A program made the position numbers and the translations under genes. From VRUE01 sp963730315 (lineage in GTDB: Bacteria; Actinomycetota; Thermoleophilia; Solirubrobacterales; 70-9), in NCBI GenBank assembly GCA_963730315.1, contig CAVSRD010000012.1, positions 313,384 to 377,383 on the forward strand: a DNA stretch of 64,000 nt. Reading direction: 5' to 3'. The notes under the pieces were generated by a model. That model made no database searches. It was not told where the DNA came from and saw only the letters and a list, made by a program, of their open reading frames with translations. Numbering within the stretch: position 1 is the first letter of the stretch; each line of letters starts with the position of its first letter. Shown here one piece after another: positions 52,028 to 61,344 of the stretch.

Positions 52028-52543
52028 TCAGCCCTGCGGGCGGCGCGGCACCAGGACGAGACGCTTGAACTCGGCGACCAGGACGCCGTCCTGGTTGAGG
52101 ACGCGGGTGTGGACCCTGACCGTGCCGCGGTCGGGTTTCGATTTCGACTCGCGCTTCTCGAGCACCTCCGTCTCGCAGAACAGCGTGTCGCCATGGAAGA
52201 CCGGCGCCGGATGGCTCAGTTCCTCGGTCGCCAGGTTGGCGATCGCCTTGCCGGAGATGTCAGAGACCGACATGCCCAGCGCCAGCGAGTAGACGAGCGG
52301 ACCGACGACGACGTTGCGGCCCTGCTGCGACTGCTTCGCGTAGACGTCGTTGACGTGCAGCGGGTGGTGGTTCATCGTGATCAGGCAGAACAGGTGGTCG
52401 TCGGCCTCGGTCACGGTCTTCGCCGGCCAGTGCTTGTAGACGGCGCCCACCTCGAACTCCTCGAGGTAGCGGCCGTAGGCGTGGGCGCCGGACGCCTCGC
52501 GCTCGGCCTGGTCGGTGGTCAGCTCGTAGGTCTGCTCGCTCAT
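52028..52543 (-). CDS. MaoC-family dehydratase (candidate mesaconyl-CoA hydratase)
   Basis: Hot-dog-fold hydratase of 171 residues. It begins GRYLEEFEVGAVYKHWPAKTVTEADDHLFCLITMNHHPLHVNDVYA, with the hydratase-2 D-x4-H type motif. Then follow VVGPLVYSLALGMSVSDISG and a C-terminal VFHGDTLFCETEVLEKRESKSKP. MaoC proteins of this length sit in Streptomyces ethylmalonyl-CoA gene sets as the mesaconyl-CoA hydratase, and here the gene is in an operon with a methylsuccinyl-CoA dehydrogenase candidate. The reaction is therefore inferred from context and family; a general enoyl-CoA hydratase is the alternative. Confidence 0.8.
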   Translation of the reverse strand: MSEQTYELTTDQAEREASGAHAYGRYLEEFEVGAVYKHWPAKTVTEADDHLFCLITMNHHPLHVNDVYAKQSQQGRNVVVGPLVYSLALGMSVSDISGKAIANLATEELSHPAPVFHGDTLFCETEVLEKRESKSKPDRGTVRVHTRVLNQDGVLVAEFKRLVLVPRRPQG

Positions 52544-52619
52544 CGGTTGCGGAATCTCCTTGGTCTCGGGACTGCGCCGGATGCTATCCGCGCGGCGGCC
52601 GAGGCGGCCCGCGAGGCGC

Positions 52620-52982
52620 TCAGCGCGCCTTCTTCAGACGTGCCCGCTGCTCCTGCTTTTCAACCACCTGGGCCACCAGCTTCTTCACGTTGGAGTCGCC
52701 CGTCGCCTTGATGTGGCCGGTCTCGACCGCCCTGCGGTAGGCCTTCAGCGTGCCTTTCTCGGCAAGCTCGTTGAACTGCGGCCGGTCGATCTCGACCAGG
52801 ACACGCTCGTCCTGGGCGAGGTCCTTGCTGATCTTCGGCCCGGGAAGCTCGACCCGGTAGAGCTGGATGTCGCCGCGCCCCCGCAGCTCCAGCCCGAAGA
52901 CCAGCTTCAGTTTCTGCAGCGCGGGGACCTCCGCCTGGAAGCGCTCGACGGCGGTCTTGATCAGCTCCGCAGTCGAGGCCAT
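52620..52982 (-). CDS. Conserved hypothetical protein, possibly SCP2-like
   Basis: A 120-residue soluble protein with a strand-rich centre (KLKLVFGLELRGRGDIQLYRVELPG, ERVLVEIDRPQFNEL). The C-terminus is helical (LKAYRRAVETGHIKATGDSNVKKLVAQVVEKQE). The last part recalls the lipid-binding sterol-carrier-protein-2 fold. It lies 4 bases after the acyl-CoA dehydrogenase gene and before the MaoC gene, so a role in handling acyl-CoA intermediates is plausible but unproven. Confidence 0.65.
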   Translation of the reverse strand: MASTAELIKTAVERFQAEVPALQKLKLVFGLELRGRGDIQLYRVELPGPKISKDLAQDERVLVEIDRPQFNELAEKGTLKAYRRAVETGHIKATGDSNVKKLVAQVVEKQEQRARLKKAR

Positions 52983-52986
52983 CGGC

Positions 52987-54201
52987 CTAGATCTTGTGCC
53001 GCTGGAGGAGCTTTTTGCCGATCACCATGCGCTGGATCTCCGAGGTTCCCTCGCCGATCAGCAGCAGGGGCGCGTCGCGGTAGAGGCGCTCGATCTCGTA
53101 CTCCTTCGAGTAGCCGTAGCCGCCGTGGATGCGGAAGCACTCCTCGACGCACTCCTTGCCGGTCTCCGAGGCGAGCAGCTTCGCCATCCCTGCCTCCAGG
53201 TCGGAGCGCTCGCCGGCGTCCTTCAGCCGCGCCGCTTTGCGGGTCACGAGGCGCGCCGCCTCGACCTTGGTCGCCATGTCGGCGAGCTTGAACTGGATCG
53301 CCTGGTGCTGGGCGATCGGCTTGCCGAAGGTCTTGCGCTCCTGGCTGTAGCGGAGCGCCAGCTCCAGGGCCCGCTGAGCGATGCCGACGCCGCGCGCCGC
53401 GACGTTGACCCGCCCGACCTCGAGCGCGTCCATCATCTGCACGAAGCCCTGCCCGACCCCGGCCTCCTCGCCGCCCAGCACCCGCTCCGGCGGGCAGCGG
53501 TAGCCATCGTAGATCAGCTCGGTCGACTCGACCCCCTTGTAGCCCATCTTCTTGATCTTCGGCGGGATCGTCAGGCCCGCGTAGTCGCCCTCATTGACTT
53601 CCTTCCAGGGCTCCTTCTCGGTGATGAAGCAGGTCATCCCCTTGTAGGGCGGCTCGGCCTTCGGGTCGCTCTTCATCAGCACGAAGACGACGCCCGAGCC
53701 GAGCCCGTTGGTCACCCACATCTTCTGCCCGTTCAGCTCCCAGCTGCCGTCCTCGCCCTTCTTCGCGGTCGCCTTGATGCCCTGGACGTCGGAGCCGACC
53801 TCGGGCTCAGACAGCGAGAAGGCGGCGCGGATCTCGCCGCTCGCCATCTTCGGCAGGAAGTGGTCCTTCTGCTCCTCGGTGCCGAACTTCATCAGCAGGT
53901 AGGAGCCGATGAAGTGCGTGTTGACGACGCCGGAGATCGAGATCCAGCCGCGCGAGAGCTCTTCGACGATCATCGCGTAGGTGGTCAGGTCGAGCCCCAT
54001 GCCGCCGTACTCCTCGGGGATCGTCACCCCGAACAGGCCCAGCTCCTTCATCTGCTCGACGATCGGCTCCGGGAAGGAGTCCTCGTGGTCGTAGTACTCG
54101 GCGTTGGGGAGGATCTGCTCGTCGACGAACTGGCGCACCATCTCGGTGATGTCGCGCTGGATGTCGGTCTGCTCGCTGTAAGCGGCGGTCTCTACGGCCA
54201 T
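52987..54201 (-). CDS. Acyl-CoA dehydrogenase (candidate methylsuccinyl-CoA dehydrogenase)
   Basis: FAD-dependent dehydrogenase of 404 residues. The FAD/substrate loop AAFSLSEPEVGSDVQGIKA is near residue 130, followed by WVTNG, the ALEVGRVNVAARGVGIAQRALELA helices, QAIQFKLADMATKVEAAR, and the C-terminal RIHGGYGYSKEYEIERLYRDAPLLLIGEGTSEIQR. The last holds the usual Glu-Gly-Thr catalytic segment. The ATG at 54201 follows GGAG by 4-5 bases. With the MaoC gene downstream and malyl-CoA lyase 2 kb away, oxidation of methylsuccinyl-CoA to mesaconyl-CoA is the likely job. Rhodobacter Mcd is longer, so specificity is not certain. Confidence 0.86.
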   Translation of the reverse strand: MAVETAAYSEQTDIQRDITEMVRQFVDEQILPNAEYYDHEDSFPEPIVEQMKELGLFGVTIPEEYGGMGLDLTTYAMIVEELSRGWISISGVVNTHFIGSYLLMKFGTEEQKDHFLPKMASGEIRAAFSLSEPEVGSDVQGIKATAKKGEDGSWELNGQKMWVTNGLGSGVVFVLMKSDPKAEPPYKGMTCFITEKEPWKEVNEGDYAGLTIPPKIKKMGYKGVESTELIYDGYRCPPERVLGGEEAGVGQGFVQMMDALEVGRVNVAARGVGIAQRALELALRYSQERKTFGKPIAQHQAIQFKLADMATKVEAARLVTRKAARLKDAGERSDLEAGMAKLLASETGKECVEECFRIHGGYGYSKEYEIERLYRDAPLLLIGEGTSEIQRMVIGKKLLQRHKI

Positions 54202-54352
54202 GGCTCCTGGTCGGGTCGGGTGCGGGGCCTCGAACAATATCGGCGTCGCATTCCAACGCGCCGAACACGGAGTCTGTAGGGTCACTCATACATGCGTCCA
54301 GTAGGCGCGGGGCAGTCGGTGGCGGGGGGATCCTGCTGACGAGAAGAGTCGC

Positions 54353-54913
54353 ATGAAACGCGGTCTTCTGCTTTGCCTTGCAGCGGCATCGCTCCTGGTC
54401 GGGGTCGCATCGGCGCAGGCACACGGCCTGATCGCCCCCGTCGATGCCTGCCCTGGGCAGTCCGCGCACGGCGCTTCGCCCGCGGAGCAGGAGGCGGCGA
54501 TGCTGTGCATGACGAACTTCGCCAGGCACGCCGTCGGGCTGGCGCCACTCGCTGACTCGGTCGAGCTGGATCGCTCCGCCTCCGGCAAGTCCGGCGACAT
54601 CCTTCGCTGCGACAGCTTCAGCCACTTCGCATGCCACCGCGACCTCGTCTACTGGATGATGCGAACTGGCTACCTCCCGTCCCGGTGCTGGAGGGCCGGC
54701 GAGAACCTCGCCTGGGGGACCGGGCGGTCCGGCGCCGTGCGCTCCATCTTCGGCGCATGGATGCACTCGTCCGAGCACCGCCGCAACATCCTCGGCCACT
54801 ACGCCCAGATTGGCATCGGCCTGCGGGTTGGCAGGTTGGGAAAGTGGAGCGACGCCCACGTCTGGACCCAGCACTTCGGCTCGCATTGCGCCGCAAGGCG
54901 CTCGCGTCGCTGA
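54353..54913 (+). CDS. Secreted CAP-domain (SCP/PR-1) protein
   Basis: A 186-residue extracellular protein. The signal peptide is at residues 1-24 (LLLCLAAASLLVGVASAQA). The CAP domain has AAMLCMTNFARHAVGLAPLA, the FSHFACHRDL histidine region, RAGENLAWGTG and MHSSEHRRNILGHYAQIGIGL, the SEHRRNIL helix conserved in bacterial CAP proteins. Six cysteines suggest disulfides. It sits directly before the sortase gene, 54 bases away. Roles of bacterial CAP proteins are poorly known; metal-dependent hydrolysis or lipid binding are possibilities. Confidence 0.85.
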   Translation: MKRGLLLCLAAASLLVGVASAQAHGLIAPVDACPGQSAHGASPAEQEAAMLCMTNFARHAVGLAPLADSVELDRSASGKSGDILRCDSFSHFACHRDLVYWMMRTGYLPSRCWRAGENLAWGTGRSGAVRSIFGAWMHSSEHRRNILGHYAQIGIGLRVGRLGKWSDAHVWTQHFGSHCAARRSRR

Positions 54914-54967
54914 GCGAACCGGTCGCAAGCTCGGCGGTTCGCGGTCCGGCAACCTGGAGATGGGACA

Positions 54968-55663
54968 ATGCCATCCGTGCGCCGCGCGCTCCGCATCCTC
55001 TCGATCGCCCTGATCACCGCCGGCTTGGTGCTGGTCGCCGACATCGCCGTCACCCTCCTCTACAAGGAGCCCCTCTCTTCGGTCTACGCGGCGATCCAGC
55101 AGGACCAGGCGGCCAGCGAACTGAGCGAAACCGAGGCGCAGTACCCCGACCGGGCCGCCCGCCGCGCGATCGCCCGGGTTCGCAGTCGGACGCGGCGGAT
55201 CGCGACCCTGGCCCGGCGCTTCGGCGCCCGGGCCAGGGAGGGCGAGGCGATCGGTCGCATCCGCGCCCCGGCGATGGACGGGCTGAACACCGTGGTCGTG
55301 CAGGGCACCGATACCTCCAGTCTCCAGAAGGGGCCCGGGCACTACCCCTCGACGCCGCTCCCCGGACAGGGAGGCACGGCCGGGATCGCCGGCCACCGGA
55401 CCACCTACGGGGCCCCGTTCCGCCACATCGACTCGATGCATCGAGGCGACCGCATCGTGCTCAAAATGCCCTACGCGACGATCGTCTACCGGGTGCAGAA
55501 GACAGCGATCGTCGACCCCACCGACGTCTGGGTGGTTGACGGCGTCGGCTACGAGCGACTCGTGCTCAGCTCGTGCAATCCCCTCTACAGCGCAACGCAG
55601 CGCTTCATCGTCTTTGCGAGGGCGGTGCGGGAGAGACTCCCGGCGCGGACCCGCCACTCGTAG
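54968..55663 (+). CDS. Class D/E-like sortase
   Basis: Membrane-anchored transpeptidase of 231 residues. The N-terminal transmembrane helix (LRILSIALITAGLVLVADIAVTLLY, residues 8-32) precedes a charged helical stalk and the sortase barrel. Catalytic residues are His143 in GIAGHRTTYG, Cys203 in LVLSSCNPLY (the TLxTC equivalent) and Arg212 in SATQRFIVFA. Its substrate in this window is likely the LPFTG protein at 50744-51049. Class assignment is uncertain: class E enzymes usually prefer LAxTG. Confidence 0.88.
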   Translation: MPSVRRALRILSIALITAGLVLVADIAVTLLYKEPLSSVYAAIQQDQAASELSETEAQYPDRAARRAIARVRSRTRRIATLARRFGARAREGEAIGRIRAPAMDGLNTVVVQGTDTSSLQKGPGHYPSTPLPGQGGTAGIAGHRTTYGAPFRHIDSMHRGDRIVLKMPYATIVYRVQKTAIVDPTDVWVVDGVGYERLVLSSCNPLYSATQRFIVFARAVRERLPARTRHS

Positions 55664-55820
55664 TTCCGCTGCCCTGCGGCGCAGGCGAGCCCGTGGAGAT
55701 TTCCGATGCGTCGCGACCGCCGCCGATGACGACGACCAGCAGGTAGGCGACGACGAGGCCGAGGACCAGGCCGAGCAGGACGCCGGCCACCAGGTCGAGC
55801 TTCCTCCCTCGCCCGGTCAC
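55605..55820 (-). CDS. Small single-pass membrane protein
   Basis: A 71-residue protein. The start TGRGRKLDLVAGVLLGLVLGLVVAYLLVVVIGGG gives one N-terminal transmembrane helix with a basic flank, followed by a Ser/Gly/Pro-rich tail. GTG 55820 overlaps the stop of the upstream coiled-coil gene by 4 bases. Its end overlaps the convergent sortase gene by about 59 bases. No family is recognised. Confidence 0.55.
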   Translation of the reverse strand: MTGRGRKLDLVAGVLLGLVLGLVVAYLLVVVIGGGRDASEISTGSPAPQGSGTTSGGSAPGVSPAPPSQRR

Positions 55821-56197
55821 GCCGAGAGCGGTAGGCGCTGGAGCCGCTGGAGGCGCTCGGCAATTCGGTCGGCGCGGGCCGTAAACTGGTCGAGACCGTC
55901 CTCGCCGCGCCGGGGCCGCGTTGCCCGCCGGGCCCGGTCGGGAACGGCGCCGGCAGGTCGTCCGGATCCCTGGCGGGCGGCAACGGCGGCGCTGGCCCGC
56001 TCGGCCAGCCCAGCGGCCCGGCGCGCCTGCTCCGCCGCGTCGAGCGCCGCGGCGCCGACGGTCATCACCGCAGCCTCGGAGGCGCGCGCCGTGGCGAGCG
56101 CCTCGTCGATCCGCTCGACCAGCTCGCCGAGCAGCGGCGGGCGGGCGCGCTCGGGCAGCCGCCACTGGTCGGTGTTGTCACGGATCGGGGCGCCCAT
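55817..56197 (-). CDS. Hypothetical coiled-coil protein
   Basis: A 126-residue protein, almost entirely helical: LLGELVERIDEALATARASEAAVMTVGAAALDAAEQARRAAGLAERASAAVAA, then a basic hinge and LDQFTARADRIAERLQRLQRLPLSA. It is probably a partner of the small membrane protein encoded immediately downstream, with which it overlaps by 4 bases. No named family is recognised. Confidence 0.6.
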   Translation of the reverse strand: MGAPIRDNTDQWRLPERARPPLLGELVERIDEALATARASEAAVMTVGAAALDAAEQARRAAGLAERASAAVAARQGSGRPAGAVPDRARRATRPRRGEDGLDQFTARADRIAERLQRLQRLPLSA

Positions 56198-56345
56198 CCC
56201 CTCAATGTACGGCGGGCGGGCGTGAATCCCTGCGCTGCGCCGGCTCCGGCTCCGCGGTCGACATTTGAGTCGGATGGCGAACCAAACCTCGACCGCGCCG
56301 CTCGACTAGATTGCGGATCGACCCATCCCTGACCCGAGGAGCAAC

Positions 56346-57398
56346 TTGAGACACCCCAGAGACTTCTTCCAGCCGCTGGCAATCGGCGCCCCCGAGCCGC
56401 TGCGCGAGATTCCCGTCAAGCCGTCGCGGATGATCCACTTCCTCGACTTCTCGAACGAGAAGATGGTCGCCAAGGCGGCCGACATCGCCCAGCAGACCGA
56501 CATCCTGCTCGGCAATCTCGAGGACGCGATACCGGTCGACCGCAAGGAGGCCGCCCGCGCCGGCCTGATCGAGGCGGCCACGAAGTCCGACTTCGGTCAG
56601 ACCTCGCTGTGGACGCGGGTCAACTCGCTGGAGAGCCCCTGGGTGCTCGACGACCTGACGACGCTGGTCGGCGAGATCGGCGACCAGCTCGAGGTCGTGA
56701 TGGTGCCCAAGGTGGAGGGCGCCTGGGACATCCACTACGTCGACCGCCTGCTCGCCCAGCTCGAGGCGAAGGCGGGGCTGGAGCGCCCGATCCTCGTCCA
56801 CGCGATCCTCGAGACCGCGCAGGGCGTCGTCAACGTCGAGGAGATCGCCGCGGCCAGCCCGCGCATGCAGGGGATGAGCTTCGGCCCGGCTGACCTCGCC
56901 GCCTCGCGGCGGATGAAGACGACGCGGGTCGGCGGCGGCCACCCCGGCTACCGCTCGATGGAGGACCCGGCCGACCCCGAGAACCCCGAGGCCGACCGGG
57001 TCACCGCCCAGCAGGACCCCTGGCACTACTCGATCGCCCGCATGGTGGACGCCTGCGCCTCGGCCGGGATCCTGCCCTTCTACGGCCCGTTCGGGGACAT
57101 CAAGGACACGGCCGGCTGCGAAACCCAGTTCCGCGCCGCCTTCCTGCTCGGCTGCGTCGGCGCCTGGTCGCTGCACCCGGCGCAGATCAAGATCGCCAAG
57201 AAGGTGTTCAGCCCGCCGCCGGACGAGGTCAAGTTCGCGAAGAAGGTGCTGGAGGCGATCCCCGACGGCCGCGGCGTCCATATGATCGACGGCAAGATGC
57301 AGGACGACGCCACCTGGAAGCAGTGCAAGGTGATGGTCGAGCTCGCCGAGCTGCTCGCGGCAAAGGATCCGGAGCTGGCGCAGGCCTACGAGCTGTAG
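56346..57398 (+). CDS. mcl: L-malyl-CoA / beta-methylmalyl-CoA lyase (HpcH/HpaI family)
   Basis: CitE-like lyase of 350 residues. It cleaves beta-methylmalyl-CoA to glyoxylate and propionyl-CoA and can condense or cleave malyl-CoA. Conserved segments are PSRMIHFLDFSNEKMVAKAADIA, LLGNLEDAIP with a metal-binding acidic residue, LWTRVNSLES (CoA/substrate arginine), VMVPKVEG, HAILETAQGVVN, and the Mcl-specific GMSFGPADLAASRRMKTTRVGGGHPGY and TAQQDPWHYSIARMVDACA. The start is TTG 56346, 4 bases after GAGGAG, with TAGATT at 56307-56312 as a likely -10. It is the last enzyme of the ethylmalonyl-CoA set. Confidence 0.91.
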   Translation: MRHPRDFFQPLAIGAPEPLREIPVKPSRMIHFLDFSNEKMVAKAADIAQQTDILLGNLEDAIPVDRKEAARAGLIEAATKSDFGQTSLWTRVNSLESPWVLDDLTTLVGEIGDQLEVVMVPKVEGAWDIHYVDRLLAQLEAKAGLERPILVHAILETAQGVVNVEEIAAASPRMQGMSFGPADLAASRRMKTTRVGGGHPGYRSMEDPADPENPEADRVTAQQDPWHYSIARMVDACASAGILPFYGPFGDIKDTAGCETQFRAAFLLGCVGAWSLHPAQIKIAKKVFSPPPDEVKFAKKVLEAIPDGRGVHMIDGKMQDDATWKQCKVMVELAELLAAKDPELAQAYEL

Positions 57399-57416
57399 GG
57401 CGCCCGGCGCCGGGCC

Positions 57417-59222
<1,806 letters not shown>

Positions 59223-59229
59223 TCCTAGC

Positions 59230-59235
59230 ACTTTA
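59230..59235 (-). promoter_or_regulatory. Predicted -10 of pckG
   Basis: TAAAGT on the minus strand is 7 bases before ATG 59222. No Shine-Dalgarno sequence lies at a usable distance, so the transcript may be leaderless. Confidence 0.45.
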
Positions 59236-59266
59236 CTTGCCGATGCAGGGTGACGAGCGAGCCCCC

Positions 59267-59839
59267 CTAGCGGTGCCGAACGGCGAAGTCCAGCGTGTAG
59301 GTGGCCGCGTTTGCGGAGCGCTCGAAGGGATCTCCGCGGGCCACCCCGGCACCGAAATCGCGCAGGCGGCGATCAAGGATGTTGCGACGGTGATCGGGGC
59401 TGTGCAACCAGCGCCGTACGGTCGCAAGCGGGGAGCCGAGCTCACGACCCCGGCCGGCGCCGATGTTCTCGGCCAGCCGGTAGGTGGAAAAGCGCTTCAG
59501 GTAGCCGCTGCGGGCGATTCGCGAGGCCAGTGTGCTGCCGCGCGGGCCTTGGTGCGAAAAACTCCGGCTTCGCACCATCGCCTTCGAGAGGCTGGTCGCC
59601 GATCGCCGCAGCGCCCGGTTGAAGCGGAGCGGCCGGAGGCCGTGCCGTTCGCGCGCCCGGTCGACCAAGCAGAGCACCGAGGTGCGGAGCTGGTGCAGGG
59701 TCGCCGCACGCGGCGCCTGCCTGACCGCGCCGCAGCGGGATCCCGCGGCACCGCCTCCCTGGCTCGCGGCCGGCCAGAGGGCGAGGGCAATCAGGAGTGC
59801 CAGAGGCGCAACGAGGCGTCGTGCAGAGGATGGGGCCAT
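59267..59839 (-). CDS. Secreted CAP-domain protein (second copy)
   Basis: A 190-residue extracellular protein with a signal peptide at residues ~8-26. The CAP domain has TSVLCLVDRARERHGLRPLRFNRALRRSATSLSKAM, FSHQGPRGSTLASRIARSGY, YRLAENIGAGRG and LHSPDHRRNILDRRLRDFGAGVARG, the HRRNIL helix. It is distinct from the CAP protein at 54.4 kb and closer to the YkwD type. It begins 4 bases after the DUF4333 lipoprotein gene and shares its transcript. Confidence 0.85.
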   Translation of the reverse strand: MAPSSARRLVAPLALLIALALWPAASQGGGAAGSRCGAVRQAPRAATLHQLRTSVLCLVDRARERHGLRPLRFNRALRRSATSLSKAMVRSRSFSHQGPRGSTLASRIARSGYLKRFSTYRLAENIGAGRGRELGSPLATVRRWLHSPDHRRNILDRRLRDFGAGVARGDPFERSANAATYTLDFAVRHR

Positions 59840-59843
59840 GGCG

Positions 59844-60149
59844 TCACTTTTCCGGCTCTAGGTTGGTGACTTCGACGTCGGCGTTGGAGTTGAGGATCTT
59901 CAGCGTCGCCGTCTCCTGCTTCCCGCCGGCCAGGTCGATCGTGCATTCGAAAGTCTTGCCCGCCTTCACCTCGACCCCGGAGGGGCATTCGACCGAGGAG
60001 ACCTTCTGGCCTGTCGAGCGCTGCAGATTCTGTTCGAGCGCCGCCTCGGTCTTGGCGTCGTCGATCACGGTTTCCCCGCAGCCGGCGGCCAGCAGCGCCG
60101 CGGCAGCAAGCAGCGCGGCGAGCGCGCCGCAGCGGCCGATCAAGCTCAT
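59844..60149 (-). CDS. DUF4333 lipoprotein
   Basis: A 101-residue lipoprotein with a signal peptide ending in the lipobox LLAAGC (Cys near residue 24). The mature DUF4333 domain has KTEAALEQNLQRSTGQKVSSVECPSGVEVKAGKTFECTIDLAGGKQETATLKI, with two cysteines that could form a disulfide. DUF4333 proteins are common, uncharacterised envelope proteins of actinobacteria. A purine-rich GAGGGGGGA sequence precedes the ATG. Confidence 0.88.
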   Translation of the reverse strand: MSLIGRCGALAALLAAAALLAAGCGETVIDDAKTEAALEQNLQRSTGQKVSSVECPSGVEVKAGKTFECTIDLAGGKQETATLKILNSNADVEVTNLEPEK

Positions 60150-60180
60150 CTGTCCCCCCTCGCAAGAAATCTAGGCAGCA

Positions 60181-60509
60181 ATGTATCCCAGTGCGGGGCT
60201 GCCTACAGACATCACCGAGACCTACCCCACCTCCGGCGGGCAGACCGAGTCCGGCAGGAGCGATCGGGGCGGCGCCGCTATCGACCGCGGTGGGCAGCGC
60301 GCCGGCGCCCCCGAAGGCGGCCTGACGACCGCGAAGCGGGGCGTCGGCGCCGGCGAGCCGAGCGGCTCCTCGGGGTTCGGCGAGGTAATCGCCCAGGCAA
60401 CCGGATCCTCCGCCTCGGCGGGATGGGCCTGCTGCTGCCGATCATCATCGTCGCCACGCTCTCCGGTTCGCTGATCTACCTCGTCGGGCGGCGGCGCAGG
60501 CCGACGGCC
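60181..60509 (+). pseudogene. Possible small surface protein, frameshifted before its membrane helix
   Basis: From ATG 60181 one frame with GC-rich third positions reads a Gly/Ser/Ala-rich low-complexity chain to about 60420 (ending GFGEVIAQATGSSASAG). From 60423 a different frame encodes GMGLLLPIIIVATLSGSLIYLVGRRRRPTA and stops at 60507-60509. Joined by a one-base deletion near 60415-60423, they give a ~110-residue protein with a C-terminal membrane anchor and basic tail. There is no signal peptide or named family. It may be a sequencing error, a decayed gene or chance. Confidence 0.35.
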
Positions 60510-60533
60510 TGACCCGCCCGCGGCGCCCAGCGC

Positions 60534-61253
60534 TCAGTGGCCGGGCCCGTACTCGCAGGTGTGCGAGTAGCCGACGCCCGTCCCGCCGTTGCAGTAGTCG
60601 CGGCCCGGCCCGCCGTAGAGCTGGTCCGCGCCGGGGCCGCCGTAGAGGCGATCGTTCCCGGGGCCGCCGTGGCAGCCGTCTTCGCCAGCGCCCATGTAGC
60701 AGACGTCGTTCCCCGCTCCACCCCAGCAGCCGTCGCTGCCCCGCCCGGCTTTGCAGTAGTCGTTGCCGGTGCCGCCGACGCAGTCGCTGTTTCGCTGTCC
60801 GGTGATGCAGATGTCGTTGCCGCCGAAGCCGTAGCAGCGGTTGCGTTTCGTCCCCTCCGGATAGCAGGTGTCGACCTCGCCGTTGCCGAGCAGCTTGTCG
60901 GACCCGTCGCCCAGGTGGACGGTGAGCGGGATCGGCAGCGGATCGAGCACCTGCACCTTGTCGTCATCGGGGCCCATGTCGACTTCGATCGAGCCGGCGC
61001 CGGCGAGGGGGCACTCGATCGTGTGCCCCCTCGCCGGCCGGCAACCGATCTGCCCACTGTGGCTCAGGTAGCCGCTGACGACTATCTGTTCGCCGCTCAC
61101 CGTCAGCCTCAGGTGGGAGCTCGTGGACGGGCCGTGGACCACGATCCTGCGCTCCGGCACGGCGGCTTCGGGGATCGCCAGCAGCGCCAGCAGCCCAGCC
61201 GCGAGCACCGGGAGCGCTACCTGCGAAACGGGGCGCGCAAGCGCCCCGACCAC
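60534..61253 (-). CDS. Secreted RTX-type calcium-binding repeat protein with a cysteine ladder
   Basis: A 239-residue exported protein (start GTG 61253; signal peptide VSQVALPVLAAGLLALL). A ~90-residue strand region is followed by about eight nonapeptide repeats of the RTX beta-roll (GGxGxDxUx: WGGAGNDVC, HGGPGNDRL, YGGPGADQL, YGGPGRDYC). Unusually, cysteine occupies the large-hydrophobic position in seven of nine successive repeats, at exact 9-residue spacing. RTX repeats bind Ca2+ through the GxD loops. A frame extension to 61346 would overlap the sucC start and is rejected. Confidence 0.8.
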   Translation of the reverse strand: MVGALARPVSQVALPVLAAGLLALLAIPEAAVPERRIVVHGPSTSSHLRLTVSGEQIVVSGYLSHSGQIGCRPARGHTIECPLAGAGSIEVDMGPDDDKVQVLDPLPIPLTVHLGDGSDKLLGNGEVDTCYPEGTKRNRCYGFGGNDICITGQRNSDCVGGTGNDYCKAGRGSDGCWGGAGNDVCYMGAGEDGCHGGPGNDRLYGGPGADQLYGGPGRDYCNGGTGVGYSHTCEYGPGH

Positions 61254-61344
61254 GCTGACTCTGTCGCCAAGATTCCTCAGAAGACCCTCTGCTCCGGCCC
61301 AAGGGTAGCCAAGCGAGCCGGTCGGATAGGGTTGCGCGCCGCGC

